Part shown: positions 42,279 to 50,833 of the stretch, one piece after another | Numbering within the stretch: position 1 is the stretch's first letter | How the letters are laid out: each line of letters begins with the position of its first letter | Origin: CBDDFQ01 sp965227035 | GTDB lineage: Bacteria > Pseudomonadota > Gammaproteobacteria > Burkholderiales > Burkholderiaceae_C | Direction of reading: 5' to 3' | DNA: 64,000 nt | NCBI GenBank assembly: GCA_965227035.1 | Contig: OZ245724.1 | Location: 434,001-498,000 of the forward strand | The notes under the pieces: model-generated | The model's input: the letters and a program-made list of their open reading frames with translations, nothing else | Told to the model about the DNA's origin: nothing | Databases searched by the model: none | Program-made: the position numbers and the translations under genes

Positions 42279-43267
42279 ATGTATGTCATGAATCTCATGA
42301 ATGTCTTGAATGCCGATCGGGTAGATCTTCCCAGCGTCGATCTGAATTTGCTCAAGGTCTTTGTGACCATCATGAGTGAAAAAAGCATCACGAGCGCTGG
42401 CGCCAAGCTGGGGTTGACCCAGTCTTCAACCAGCAACGCACTCAACCGTCTGCGGGCGCATTGCCAGGATCCGCTGTTCGTTCGAACCTCGACCGGATGG
42501 AGCCCACCGCGCTCGCGCTCGAACTGGTCGGCCCTATCACCGAGTCGCTCAATGCCATATCGCGAACTTTCGAGCACCGTGCATCTTTCGATCCGCGCAG
42601 CTCGACCCGCACTTTTCGGATCATGCAGACCAACTTCGGCGAGCTGCAGTTCTTGCCGGAACTGATGCGCAGGCTTCTTCAGAGCGCGCCTTCGGTGCAG
42701 ATCGATTCGGTATCGCTGTCACGCGAGCACTACCGCGAAGCACTCGAAGCCAACGCTGCGGATCTGGCAATAGGCCACTTGCCTACCGGGCAGTTCGTGC
42801 AACAGCAGCTCTACGAAGACCATCTGGTTTGCGTCATGAGAGAAGGGCACCCGCTCAGATCGCTCTCGGACAAGGAGTTTTTTGGAACCCCCCAGTTGTC
42901 GGTGGCCGATTCTTACCAGACCGAATTCCTGCTGCGTCGTGCGCTCGGCAAGAGGTCGTCCGACCGGTCCATTGCGCTGAAAGTATCGAGCACGGTCGCC
43001 ATTGCGGCCATTCTCGAGAAAAGCGATTTGATCGCGGTGATGCCCGCACTTTGGTGCCGGGTGCTGCCCAATCGCGGTGCATTCAAGGTGTTCGATTTGC
43101 CGTTCGAGACTGGCAAGCTGGTCGCACGCCAGTTCTGGCATCAGCGCAATCACCATGACCCAGGTCACAAGTGGCTGAGGGGCCAAATTGCCGGACTATT
43201 TCATGGAACACGAGCATCCGTTTCTGGCGATTCCATAGAAGCCACACCTGCGTCGGCGTATTTATGA
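42279..43267 (+). pseudogene. LysR-family regulator interrupted by a frameshift
   Basis: The first frame (from 42279) encodes a NodD-like LysR DNA-binding domain: VDLNLLKVFVTIMSEKSITSAGAKLGLTQSSTSNALNRLRAHCQDPLFVRTSTG, then degenerates. The next expected residues, MEPTALALELVGPITESL, and the whole effector domain (RIMQTNFGELQFLP, EANAADLAIGHLP, ILEKSDLIAVMPALW) continue in another frame up to 43267. One base appears missing at about 42496-42497. Both halves are otherwise intact with normal coding character, so this is either a very recent mutation or a sequence error. It precedes the SsuABC-type operon and may have been its regulator. Confidence 0.88.
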
Positions 43268-43356
43268 AATCAATTCCGCCTATACATATTTAGCGCTTGG
43301 CGGCTCTGGTGGTTCTCCTTAGAGTGAAAAAACCTTCATGCATCTTCGGAGTAGGC

Positions 43357-44151
43357 GTGGCACAGATCAAGGTTGAACTCAGTGGCGTTTCGCAGCAGTT
43401 TCCACGACCGGATACGGGGATCTTCACTGCGCTGGAGAAGGTCACGCTCAAGATCGAGAGTGGAAAGTTCATAAGCCTGATCGGCCCTTCGGGCTGCGGC
43501 AAAAGTACTATTTTCAACATCGTCGCGGGGCTTCAGCAGCCAACCGAGGGCGACGTGATCATCAACGGCCGGGAGTCGACCGGCATGGTGGGCGCAGTGG
43601 GCTACATGTTGCAGAAGGATCTGCTTTTCCCTTGGCGCACCGTGATCGAGAACATAGTTCTGGGACTCGAAGTGCGCGGGGTGTCCACCAAAGAGGCCAA
43701 GGCGTATGCGCTTCCGTTCATGGAGAAATACGGTCTTGGCGGATTTGCCAACTCGTATCCGAGTGCGCTGTCCGGTGGGATGCGGCAGCGGGCCGCGTTG
43801 CTGCGTACCCTGCTGTTCGACAGCGATGTAATTCTTCTGGACGAGCCCTTCGGCGCTCTCGATGCGCAGACCCGCGCGCACATGCAGGAATGGCTGCTTC
43901 AGATCTGGCAGGACTTCCAGAAGACCGTGATTTTTGTGACGCACGACGTCGAGGAAGCGGTGTACCTGTCCGACGAAATCTATGTGATGGCCGCAAAGCC
44001 GGGGCGTGTGATCGCGCATCTGGAAGTGCCCATTGCACGCCCCCGACCCCGGTCGGTGACGCTCGAGCCGCAGTTTCGCGACCTCAAGTCGGAGTGTCTC
44101 AATCTGCTCGGGCATTTCCAGGAGCAGACAGAAGAGGTTGCAGCGCATTGA
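43357..44151 (+). CDS. ABC transporter ATP-binding protein, SsuB/TauB type
   Basis: A 264-residue ATPase: Walker A GPSGCGKST, signature LSGGMRQRAALLRTL, Walker B VILLDEPFGALD, H-loop FVTHDVEEAVYLSD. The most likely start is the GTG at 43357, with GGAG five bases upstream; further upstream codons do not resemble the family. It is the first gene of a probable operon running through permease, binding protein, amidase and two isochorismatase-like hydrolases. Confidence 0.92.
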   Translation: MAQIKVELSGVSQQFPRPDTGIFTALEKVTLKIESGKFISLIGPSGCGKSTIFNIVAGLQQPTEGDVIINGRESTGMVGAVGYMLQKDLLFPWRTVIENIVLGLEVRGVSTKEAKAYALPFMEKYGLGGFANSYPSALSGGMRQRAALLRTLLFDSDVILLDEPFGALDAQTRAHMQEWLLQIWQDFQKTVIFVTHDVEEAVYLSDEIYVMAAKPGRVIAHLEVPIARPRPRSVTLEPQFRDLKSECLNLLGHFQEQTEEVAAH

Positions 44152-45092
44152 TGTCTACCGTCATGACCACCGAAACACTGGCATCGCACTCTACGACCGG
44201 CGCAGTTACTGGCAATACGTCTGCGGGCCATCCATCTGCGGTTAAGCCGCCTATGGTCAAACCGACACTTGATCCAGCGATGTCGAAACCGCGCATGGCG
44301 CCGATCAGGCTTCGCAAGCTGCCCACAGAACGTGTGTGGCCGATGTGGGTCACTGTCGCGATACAGATTGGAGCGCTCGTTGCGGCGCTGCTCTTGTGGG
44401 AGTTCGCCACGCAAAAGAAATGGCTCGATCCATTTTTCTGGTCGAGGCCGAGCGATATCTACGCCACCACGAAAATATTCTTCACGACCGGTGCCGCGTG
44501 GACCGACATTTACTACACGTTCCGCGCTGCAATTCTCGGATTCGTCATGGGTACTGCGGGGGGCACGCTCATAGGCCTGTCGTTTTGGTGGTCGCGAAAC
44601 TACGCCAACTTCGCGCAGCCTTACATCGTCTGCTTCGAATCGATACCCAAGCTTGCACTCGCCCCTCTAATCATTCTGATTTTCGGAATCGGTTTGTCTT
44701 CGAAGATTGCTATCGCGGTGGCACTCACCATCGTCGTGTCGACACTCACCACGTTCGCGGGCGTGAAATCGGTCGATGGCGATCTTTCGCGTTTGATGTA
44801 CTCGATGGGCGCATCTCGCTGGCAGGTGTTTCGCAGCGTGGTCGTGCCATCGGTATTGCCCTGGGGAATTTCAGTGCTGCGCGTGAACATCGGCCTGGCG
44901 CTGACTGGCGCCATCGTCGGCGAATTCATCTCGTCCCAACACGGGCTCGGGCGCGCAATTCTGTATGCGGGACAGACCTACGAAATCGCGCTGGTGTGGG
45001 TGGCGGTCCTCGTGCTGTCGTGCCTGTCCATTGCCATGTATCTCGGCGTTTCGTGGCTCGAAAAAGTATTGATGAAACACGTCAAGCGCTGA
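44151..45092 (+). CDS. ABC transporter permease, SsuC/TauC type
   Basis: A 313-residue membrane permease. After a Thr/Pro/Met-rich cytoplasmic leader of about 65 residues, unusually long for the family, there are about six hydrophobic segments and the coupling loop LMYSMGASRWQVFRSVVVPSVLPWGISVLRVNIG. SIPKLALAPLIILIFGIGLSSK is the standard family block. Its ATG shares one base with the ATPase stop (TGATG). Confidence 0.91.
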   Translation: MSTVMTTETLASHSTTGAVTGNTSAGHPSAVKPPMVKPTLDPAMSKPRMAPIRLRKLPTERVWPMWVTVAIQIGALVAALLLWEFATQKKWLDPFFWSRPSDIYATTKIFFTTGAAWTDIYYTFRAAILGFVMGTAGGTLIGLSFWWSRNYANFAQPYIVCFESIPKLALAPLIILIFGIGLSSKIAIAVALTIVVSTLTTFAGVKSVDGDLSRLMYSMGASRWQVFRSVVVPSVLPWGISVLRVNIGLALTGAIVGEFISSQHGLGRAILYAGQTYEIALVWVAVLVLSCLSIAMYLGVSWLEKVLMKHVKR

Positions 45093-45183
45093 AGCTGCTC
45101 CGCACTCTCAATAGCTCTTCGTCTCTTTCACCTCATCCGCTTATCCGCCTCATAGGCCTCATCTTCTCAACAAGGACTCTGTC

Positions 45184-46182
45184 ATGGAAAACTTAAACCG
45201 TCGTCGATTTGGACAACAAACGCTTGCAGGCGCATTGGGCGTTGCCGGAAGCATCGCTTTCCCGGGCATCGTGCGCGCGCAAAGCATGACGGAGCTGATC
45301 GTGGCAGAGCCTCTTCACTCGACCGGTTATTTGCCGCTGTATGTGGCAATGCAGCAGGGTTTCTTCGCGCAGGAAAAAATCAATCTCAAGATCCTGACCG
45401 TGGAGAGCGGCTCGGGCCATACCAATGCAGTTCTGACGAAGCAGGCGTTTGCCTTCATCGGCGGGCCCGAACACAACGCGTTCGCGAAGGCGAAGGGCGC
45501 GGAATTGCGCTCGGTGGTGAACGTGGTGAATCGCGGCAACGTGTACCTGGTCGCGCGTAAAGGCGTCGGTCCGAAAGACAAGAACTACGGCGCCTATCTC
45601 AAGGGCAAGAAAATCGCGACCGGCTTTTACGGAGGTACACCCAACTCGATCACACGTTTTCTGATCAAGGACTGGGGTTTGACCGAAACCGATGTGCAGA
45701 TGCAGGAAGTGAGTGCGGCCGCAGCACTGGCCGCGATCAAGACTGCAAACGCCGACGTGGCCATCGTGACCGAGCCATTGCTCACACGCGGCGTTAAAGA
45801 AGGTCTGTGGGAAGAGCCTTTCTACAACGTCCCGAAAGAGCTCGGTGACTATGCGTATTCCACGCTGAACATCCGCAAGGAATCGATCGATACCGAACCG
45901 CAAGTGGTCGCAGGCTTCGTGCGTGCTGTCATCAAGGGGTTGAAGGCGACCTACGACAACCCGGCTATGGCTGCAGACGTAGCGAAGATGCAATTCCCGA
46001 CCATGGCGCCGGAGGATATGAAAGCCACGATCGACCGTTCCTTCGCAGACAGCATCTGGAGCAAGGACGGCAAGATTTCGCAAGGCGCGTGGACAACATC
46101 GTCGAAGGTGGTGAAGGCGGCGAATCTGCTGAAGACCGATGTGAGTTATGCCGAGATCATCGACATGCGCTTCGTCAGCTAA
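45184..46182 (+). CDS. ABC transporter substrate-binding protein, SsuA/NrtA type, Tat-exported
   Basis: A 332-residue periplasmic protein with an N-terminal NRRRFGQQTLAGALGVAG segment, consistent with a twin-arginine signal, ending at about VRAQS. The mature part (STGYLPLYVAMQQGFFAQEKINLKILTVESGSGHTNAV, FIGGPEHNAFAKAKGAELRSV) is a type-II binding fold of the NMT1/SsuA family. It partners the ATPase and permease upstream (91 bp from the permease gene). The adjacent amidase and hydrolases suggest an amide- or ureide-containing ligand; this is inference. Confidence 0.9.
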   Translation: MENLNRRRFGQQTLAGALGVAGSIAFPGIVRAQSMTELIVAEPLHSTGYLPLYVAMQQGFFAQEKINLKILTVESGSGHTNAVLTKQAFAFIGGPEHNAFAKAKGAELRSVVNVVNRGNVYLVARKGVGPKDKNYGAYLKGKKIATGFYGGTPNSITRFLIKDWGLTETDVQMQEVSAAAALAAIKTANADVAIVTEPLLTRGVKEGLWEEPFYNVPKELGDYAYSTLNIRKESIDTEPQVVAGFVRAVIKGLKATYDNPAMAADVAKMQFPTMAPEDMKATIDRSFADSIWSKDGKISQGAWTTSSKVVKAANLLKTDVSYAEIIDMRFVS

Positions 46183-46200
46183 ATCCGGAGAGGCCGAACC

Positions 46201-47715
46201 ATGTCGCAAGACCAATTTGAAATTGTCGAAGCCAGCATCGAATCGATTCATGCGGCTTTCAAAGCTGGAACGCTCACTGCGCGCCAACTTGTTCAAGGTT
46301 ATCTCGATCGAATCGCAGCGTACGACAAACAGGGGCCATCGCTGAACGCGATCATTTGCCTGAACCCCGATGCGCTGGCAGACGCCGCCAAGCTGGACGC
46401 CGACTACGCGAAGAGCGGACCTGTGGGGCCGCTTCATGGCATCGTCGTCGTCATGAAAGATCAGGGTGACGTGAAGGGCTTGCCGACGACGCTCGGATCC
46501 AAGCTCTTCAAGGACTTCTATCCCGATCGCGACGCCACGGTAATCAAAAAGCTGCGCAAGGCCGGCGCCATCATCCTGGGCAAATCGACGCTGGGTGAGT
46601 TGGGCGGCGGCGATACCCACGGCTCGCTCTTCGGTTCCACACGCAATGTGTTCGATCTCGATCGCACGGCAGGTGGATCGTCTGGCGGATCAGCGGTGAG
46701 CGTGTCGGCCAACTTCTGCACCGTGGCAGTGGCGCAGGAAGGCCTCGCCTCGATTCGACGTCCATCCATCTGGAACGGCATCGTCGGCATGCGACCCACT
46801 GCGGGACTCGTCAGCCGTCATGGTGTGTTCGCAGGCTGGCCATCGAAGGTCGGCTCGATGGGGCCGATGGCACGTACCGTGACCGATCTCGCCAAACTTC
46901 TCGACTTCATGGTGGGCTACGACGAAGCCGATCCGGTGACTGCCTACGGCGTCGGCAAGATTCCGAAAACCTATACAGAGGCGATCGACGTGAACGGGCT
47001 CAAGGGCGCGCGCATCGGAGTGATGCGTGAACCCATGGGTTACATGACCGAGCCCGACACCGAAGACTTCAGGAAAGTCACCGAAGTGTTCGACAAGGCA
47101 ATCCAGGACTTGCGCAAGGCCGGTGCCACCGTCATCGATTCGGTGGTGATTCCTGGCATGAACGAACTCATGAAGACCCGCACCGAGAATCCGGGCGACG
47201 ACGAAGTGTCCTTCCAGGAGTACTTCGTGTCGACCGGCAATTCTCCGTACAAGAATCGCGACGAGGTGCGAGATTCGCCCTTGTTCAAGGAAGTAGTCGT
47301 CGGCTCGCAGAAACGATGGAATCGCACATCGACGGAAGAGGGCTTCGGCATCTATCTGAAAGCGCGCGAAGAACTCATGACCCGCATGCTGAAGGTAATG
47401 GCAGACAACCAGCTCGACGCCCTGGTACACAAAGCCGTGGAGCACACACCCACGCTTATCAAGGACGGAGTGAATCCTCCATTCGTCGATCAAAAGGGTG
47501 CGCCATCCATCAACACCTTCCTGGTGTTCGTGCCATCCATCGTCGTTCCTGCGGGATTCACGCGCGATGGCCTGCCGGCCGGCATCACCTTCCTCGGCAG
47601 GGCGTACGACGACGCGAAGATGATCAAATACGCGAGCGCTTACGAGGCGATCTCCAAACACCGGGTTGCACCGTCGACTACACCAGAACTCGTCGCCGAA
47701 GCGATGGGCAAATAG
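46201..47715 (+). CDS. Amidase (amidase-signature family)
   Basis: A 504-residue cytoplasmic amidase. The Ser-cisSer-Lys triad is visible: Lys86 (IVVVMKDQGDV), the serine pair in GGSSGGS at about 158-164, and nucleophile Ser184. The usual GGSIR is altered to LASIRRPS, keeping the serine and arginine but losing the two glycines that line the oxyanion hole, which is unusual. It hydrolyses some amide to acid and ammonia or amine. The ATG has GGAGAGG upstream and the gene is 18 bases after the binding-protein gene. Confidence 0.87.
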   Translation: MSQDQFEIVEASIESIHAAFKAGTLTARQLVQGYLDRIAAYDKQGPSLNAIICLNPDALADAAKLDADYAKSGPVGPLHGIVVVMKDQGDVKGLPTTLGSKLFKDFYPDRDATVIKKLRKAGAIILGKSTLGELGGGDTHGSLFGSTRNVFDLDRTAGGSSGGSAVSVSANFCTVAVAQEGLASIRRPSIWNGIVGMRPTAGLVSRHGVFAGWPSKVGSMGPMARTVTDLAKLLDFMVGYDEADPVTAYGVGKIPKTYTEAIDVNGLKGARIGVMREPMGYMTEPDTEDFRKVTEVFDKAIQDLRKAGATVIDSVVIPGMNELMKTRTENPGDDEVSFQEYFVSTGNSPYKNRDEVRDSPLFKEVVVGSQKRWNRTSTEEGFGIYLKAREELMTRMLKVMADNQLDALVHKAVEHTPTLIKDGVNPPFVDQKGAPSINTFLVFVPSIVVPAGFTRDGLPAGITFLGRAYDDAKMIKYASAYEAISKHRVAPSTTPELVAEAMGK

Positions 47716-47724
47716 GGAATAGAA

Positions 47725-48486
47725 ATGACCGAAAGAATCTGGGACAAGTTTTTGACGGAGCGTGACAAGGCGGTCTATGCCGCTGCGGGTTACGGCACGC
47801 TCGCCGCCTGGGGCAAGCGACCGGCACTGATCGTCGTGGACGTGAACTATGCATTCACAGGCGAGAGCTCGATGCCCATTCTGGAGTCGATCAAGAAGTG
47901 GAGAACGTCGTGCGGTGAAGACGCGTGGGAAGCTATTCCCGTGCTGCAGAAACTGATCGAGGTGTGCCGTGCGAAAGGCATTCCGATCATCTACACGACC
48001 GGTACGGGACGACCGGATGGATGGACATCTGGCTCTTGGTCATGGAAGAACGGTCGTCGCAAGGAGGCGCCCAAAAAAACCGAATCCGGTTTCGATGGCA
48101 ACGTGATCGTCGAAGAGGTGAAACCGGGAGCGCAAGACCTGGTGGTCCGCAAAGAAAAGCCCTCTGGCTTTTACGGCAGCCCGCTGGAGAGCTATCTGCA
48201 GTTGCTCGGTTGCGACTCGGTGATCGTGACCGGAACGACGACATCAGGATGCGTTCGTGCAACCGTGCTAGATGCGTTTTCGCTCAACTTCCGTTGCACT
48301 GTGGTCGAAGACGCCTGCTTCGATCGCTCGCAGGCGAGCCACGCCATCAACCTGTGCGACATGAACGCCAAATACTCCAACGTGATGCCATCGAGCGACG
48401 TGCTCGCCCATCTGGCGACATACCCGGAGGGTCAGTTCGAGCTGCCCACAGGCGATGGCGTCGACACCAGCAAGGTCTGGTACTGA
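47725..48486 (+). CDS. Isochorismatase-family cysteine hydrolase (N-carbamoylsarcosine amidase/maleamate amidase-like), copy 1
   Basis: A 253-residue hydrolase. The catalytic triad is Asp39 (ALIVVDVNYAF), Lys145 (KEKPSGFYG) and Cys176 (GTTTSGCVRAT), with the cis-peptide-bearing TTSGC block. This longer subtype, with a leader like IWDKFLTERDKAVYAAAG, is the one including N-carbamoylsarcosine amidohydrolase and related amidases rather than true isochorismatases. It starts ten bases after the amidase stop. The next gene is a close paralogue. The substrate is probably a product of the upstream amidase, or a carbamoyl or maleamate-like compound. Confidence 0.87.
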   Translation: MTERIWDKFLTERDKAVYAAAGYGTLAAWGKRPALIVVDVNYAFTGESSMPILESIKKWRTSCGEDAWEAIPVLQKLIEVCRAKGIPIIYTTGTGRPDGWTSGSWSWKNGRRKEAPKKTESGFDGNVIVEEVKPGAQDLVVRKEKPSGFYGSPLESYLQLLGCDSVIVTGTTTSGCVRATVLDAFSLNFRCTVVEDACFDRSQASHAINLCDMNAKYSNVMPSSDVLAHLATYPEGQFELPTGDGVDTSKVWY

Positions 48487-48510
48487 TCATCGAACTGGAG
48501 ACTTACTTTC

Positions 48511-49260
48511 ATGCAAACCAACGCGATCTGGGAGCCGTTCCTCACCGAGCGAGACAAAAAAGTTTTCGAAGCATCGGGCTTCGGTGCAACTGGTGGATTC
48601 GGCAAGCGACCCGCATTCCTCATCGTCGATGTGTCGTACGGATTTTGCGGAGACAAGTCGGAGCCGATTCTCGAGTCGATAAAAACGTGGCCCAACTCCT
48701 GCGGTGAATCGGCGTGGGACGCAATTCCTGTCATCGGCAAGGTGGCCGATGCGTGTCGCGCAAAAGGCATTCCGGTGATCTACACGACCGGGGTAGTGCG
48801 TGACGACAAGTGGGACATGGGCAGTTGGGCCTGGAAGAACAATCGAGTCGACGAAGCGAACAAGTCGCAGACGGAACTTGTCGGGACTGGCAGGCCCGGT
48901 GGCAACGAAATCGTCAAGGAAATTGCACCGCAATCGAAGGACATCGTCGTGCTCAAGCAGAAACCATCAGGTTTCTTTGGCACCAACCTTCATGCGTATC
49001 TGGAGTTGCTCGGATGCGACTCGGTGTACGTGGTCGGCACGACAACATCGGGCTGCGTGCGCGCAACCGTGATCGATGCTTTCAGTCGCAACATTCGCGT
49101 CGCAGTGATCGAAGACGGCTGCTTCGACAGAGGCGAGGCCAATCACGCGATCAACCTGGCCGACATGCATGCGAAGTACGCCGATGTGATGCCGCACGAA
49201 AAGGTGCTTGAGCACATCGGGACCTTGCAGTCGGGCATGTACGAATTGCCCAGAGGCTGA
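48511..49260 (+). CDS. Isochorismatase-family cysteine hydrolase, copy 2
   Basis: A 249-residue paralogue of the preceding protein, with a similar leader (IWEPFLTERDKKVFEASGFG), Asp40 (FLIVDVSYGF), Lys151 (KQKPSGFFG) and Cys182 (GTTTSGCVRAT). The two align over their full length with a large fraction of identical residues, marking a tandem duplication, but differ in the middle loop (residues about 112-135), where this copy has a different and slightly longer segment. They could act on two related amides or form a hetero-oligomer. It is the last gene of the operon, convergent with the amidohydrolase at 49314. Confidence 0.87.
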   Translation: MQTNAIWEPFLTERDKKVFEASGFGATGGFGKRPAFLIVDVSYGFCGDKSEPILESIKTWPNSCGESAWDAIPVIGKVADACRAKGIPVIYTTGVVRDDKWDMGSWAWKNNRVDEANKSQTELVGTGRPGGNEIVKEIAPQSKDIVVLKQKPSGFFGTNLHAYLELLGCDSVYVVGTTTSGCVRATVIDAFSRNIRVAVIEDGCFDRGEANHAINLADMHAKYADVMPHEKVLEHIGTLQSGMYELPRG

Positions 49261-49313
49261 TCGACCCCGGGGCTCGTTCGCCTAAGCTCCCACCGATTGG
49301 CAATGGGGTTGTA

Positions 49314-50765
49314 TCAGCAGCAAGCAGGAAGCGACAGCTTGCCGCCCGCAACCGTACGCAATCGTCTGGCCGAGACTCCCGCTTGCGCGACGATCTTTGC
49401 GACGTCGTACCCGACCAGCTTTCCACCGCGTTTCACGATGCGCCCGTCCGCAATCACGGTATCGACGTTGGCCGGCGTGGCCGATTGAACGACTGCTGTT
49501 TCTATCAAGCCCACGGGTGCCATGTTGATATCGGTGGTCCTGATCAGGATGATGTCGGCGCGCTTGCCCGGTGTGAGCGATCCGGTGACGTTGCCGAGAC
49601 CTAGCCCGTGCGCACCGTTGATGGTTGCCATTCGAATGACCTCCGCATACTCCACGGGTTGCTGATTAGCCGACGGAGTTCCCTGCCATGGAATGCCGGG
49701 GTTCCACATTGCACGCATTTGTTCGAACTGGTTGGGCGGAGCGATAGCGCTGGCATCGACCGATAGCGAAATGACCAGACCGGCTTTTCGCATGCGCATG
49801 ACCGCCGAACGGAAATCGCCCGCGCGACCCAGGCGCATCTCGGAATAGGGAGAGATGCTCAACGGGGTTTTGGTGCGTGCGAGCGCGTCGAAATCGGAGT
49901 CGTCGCCCACGATGTAGTGGCACACCAGCAGATCGGGCCCGAGGTATCCACGTTTCTCGTAGTCGGTGGCGTTATTGGTGTTCGGTGGTGCCTGGCCTGC
50001 ATGAATCGCGCGGGGAATTCCTAGTCGCATGACGCGAAGCATTTCAGCATGGAACACTTCCATCTCGCTCTGTCCCGGGCCTCGAAGATTGACCCCGAGA
50101 TGCACTCGCCCGTCGAAAGGCGATGACGAGCCGAACCATTCGTTTTTCACCCGCTCGATATCGACGAAGTCGATGAACGCTTTTCTGTCGAGTAGATCTG
50201 GATGGCCGTACGCGAATCGGGCGCGAAGGAATCCATCGCGATGCGCGCGCAGCTCGGCATCCGCATGCGCAGGGGAGCGTGTGTTGTTCGACCAGTTATG
50301 CACGGTCGTGGTGCCTGCATTGGCGAGTTCGGCAAGTCCTAGCAGTACGCTGTTGTATGTATCTTCCGGCGTGAAATGCGGCGACACCGCGTTTTTAGCG
50401 GGAAAGTATCCAAATCCGCCGTCGCCCGTGAAGCTGCGAGCCAGTGCACTCCACATGTGATAGTGGCTGTCGATAAGGCCGGGCATGACGATCATGTCGG
50501 ATGCGTCCATGACTTCGACGCCGGCAGGCGCAGCGATCGACGGGCCGACAGCGACGATCACGCCGTCTTGCACCAGCACGTCTCCGCGCGGGAGCGTGCC
50601 GATCTTGTCGTCGACGCTGAGAACTGCGCCGCCTTTGATGAGATAACTCCCGCGCGATGACGATGAGGACGTGGACGTGGACGAGGTGGCGCAACCTGCG
50701 AGAAGCCCGGTCGCGCCTAATGTTGCGGCCGCGAATCCCTTGTTGAGTTGCCTTCTGTTGAGCAT
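49314..50765 (-). CDS. Lipoprotein amidohydrolase (AtzA/TrzA-like metal-dependent hydrolase)
   Basis: A 483-residue amidohydrolase-superfamily enzyme with metal motif GLIDSHYHMW (HxH), a mid-protein VCHYIVGDDSDF and LSVDASAIAPPNQF supplying the later ligands. Unlike cytoplasmic relatives it begins with MLNRRQLNKGF and a lipobox LLAGC (Cys25) followed by a Ser/Thr linker, so it should be a lipidated, possibly Tat-exported, protein facing the periplasm. The start at 50765 has CAGGA upstream. It is the last gene of an operon with a monooxygenase, a maleate-isomerase-like protein and a Bug protein. Substrate unknown, perhaps a cyclic amide or aminated heterocycle. Confidence 0.85.
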   Translation of the reverse strand: MLNRRQLNKGFAAATLGATGLLAGCATSSTSTSSSSSRGSYLIKGGAVLSVDDKIGTLPRGDVLVQDGVIVAVGPSIAAPAGVEVMDASDMIVMPGLIDSHYHMWSALARSFTGDGGFGYFPAKNAVSPHFTPEDTYNSVLLGLAELANAGTTTVHNWSNNTRSPAHADAELRAHRDGFLRARFAYGHPDLLDRKAFIDFVDIERVKNEWFGSSSPFDGRVHLGVNLRGPGQSEMEVFHAEMLRVMRLGIPRAIHAGQAPPNTNNATDYEKRGYLGPDLLVCHYIVGDDSDFDALARTKTPLSISPYSEMRLGRAGDFRSAVMRMRKAGLVISLSVDASAIAPPNQFEQMRAMWNPGIPWQGTPSANQQPVEYAEVIRMATINGAHGLGLGNVTGSLTPGKRADIILIRTTDINMAPVGLIETAVVQSATPANVDTVIADGRIVKRGGKLVGYDVAKIVAQAGVSARRLRTVAGGKLSLPACC

Positions 50766-50833
50766 GCTTTTTTTCCTGTTGATTGATAACAGGAAACTTT
50801 GCAAAGATCGTGCCTATGCACGCGCTCGAGCTA

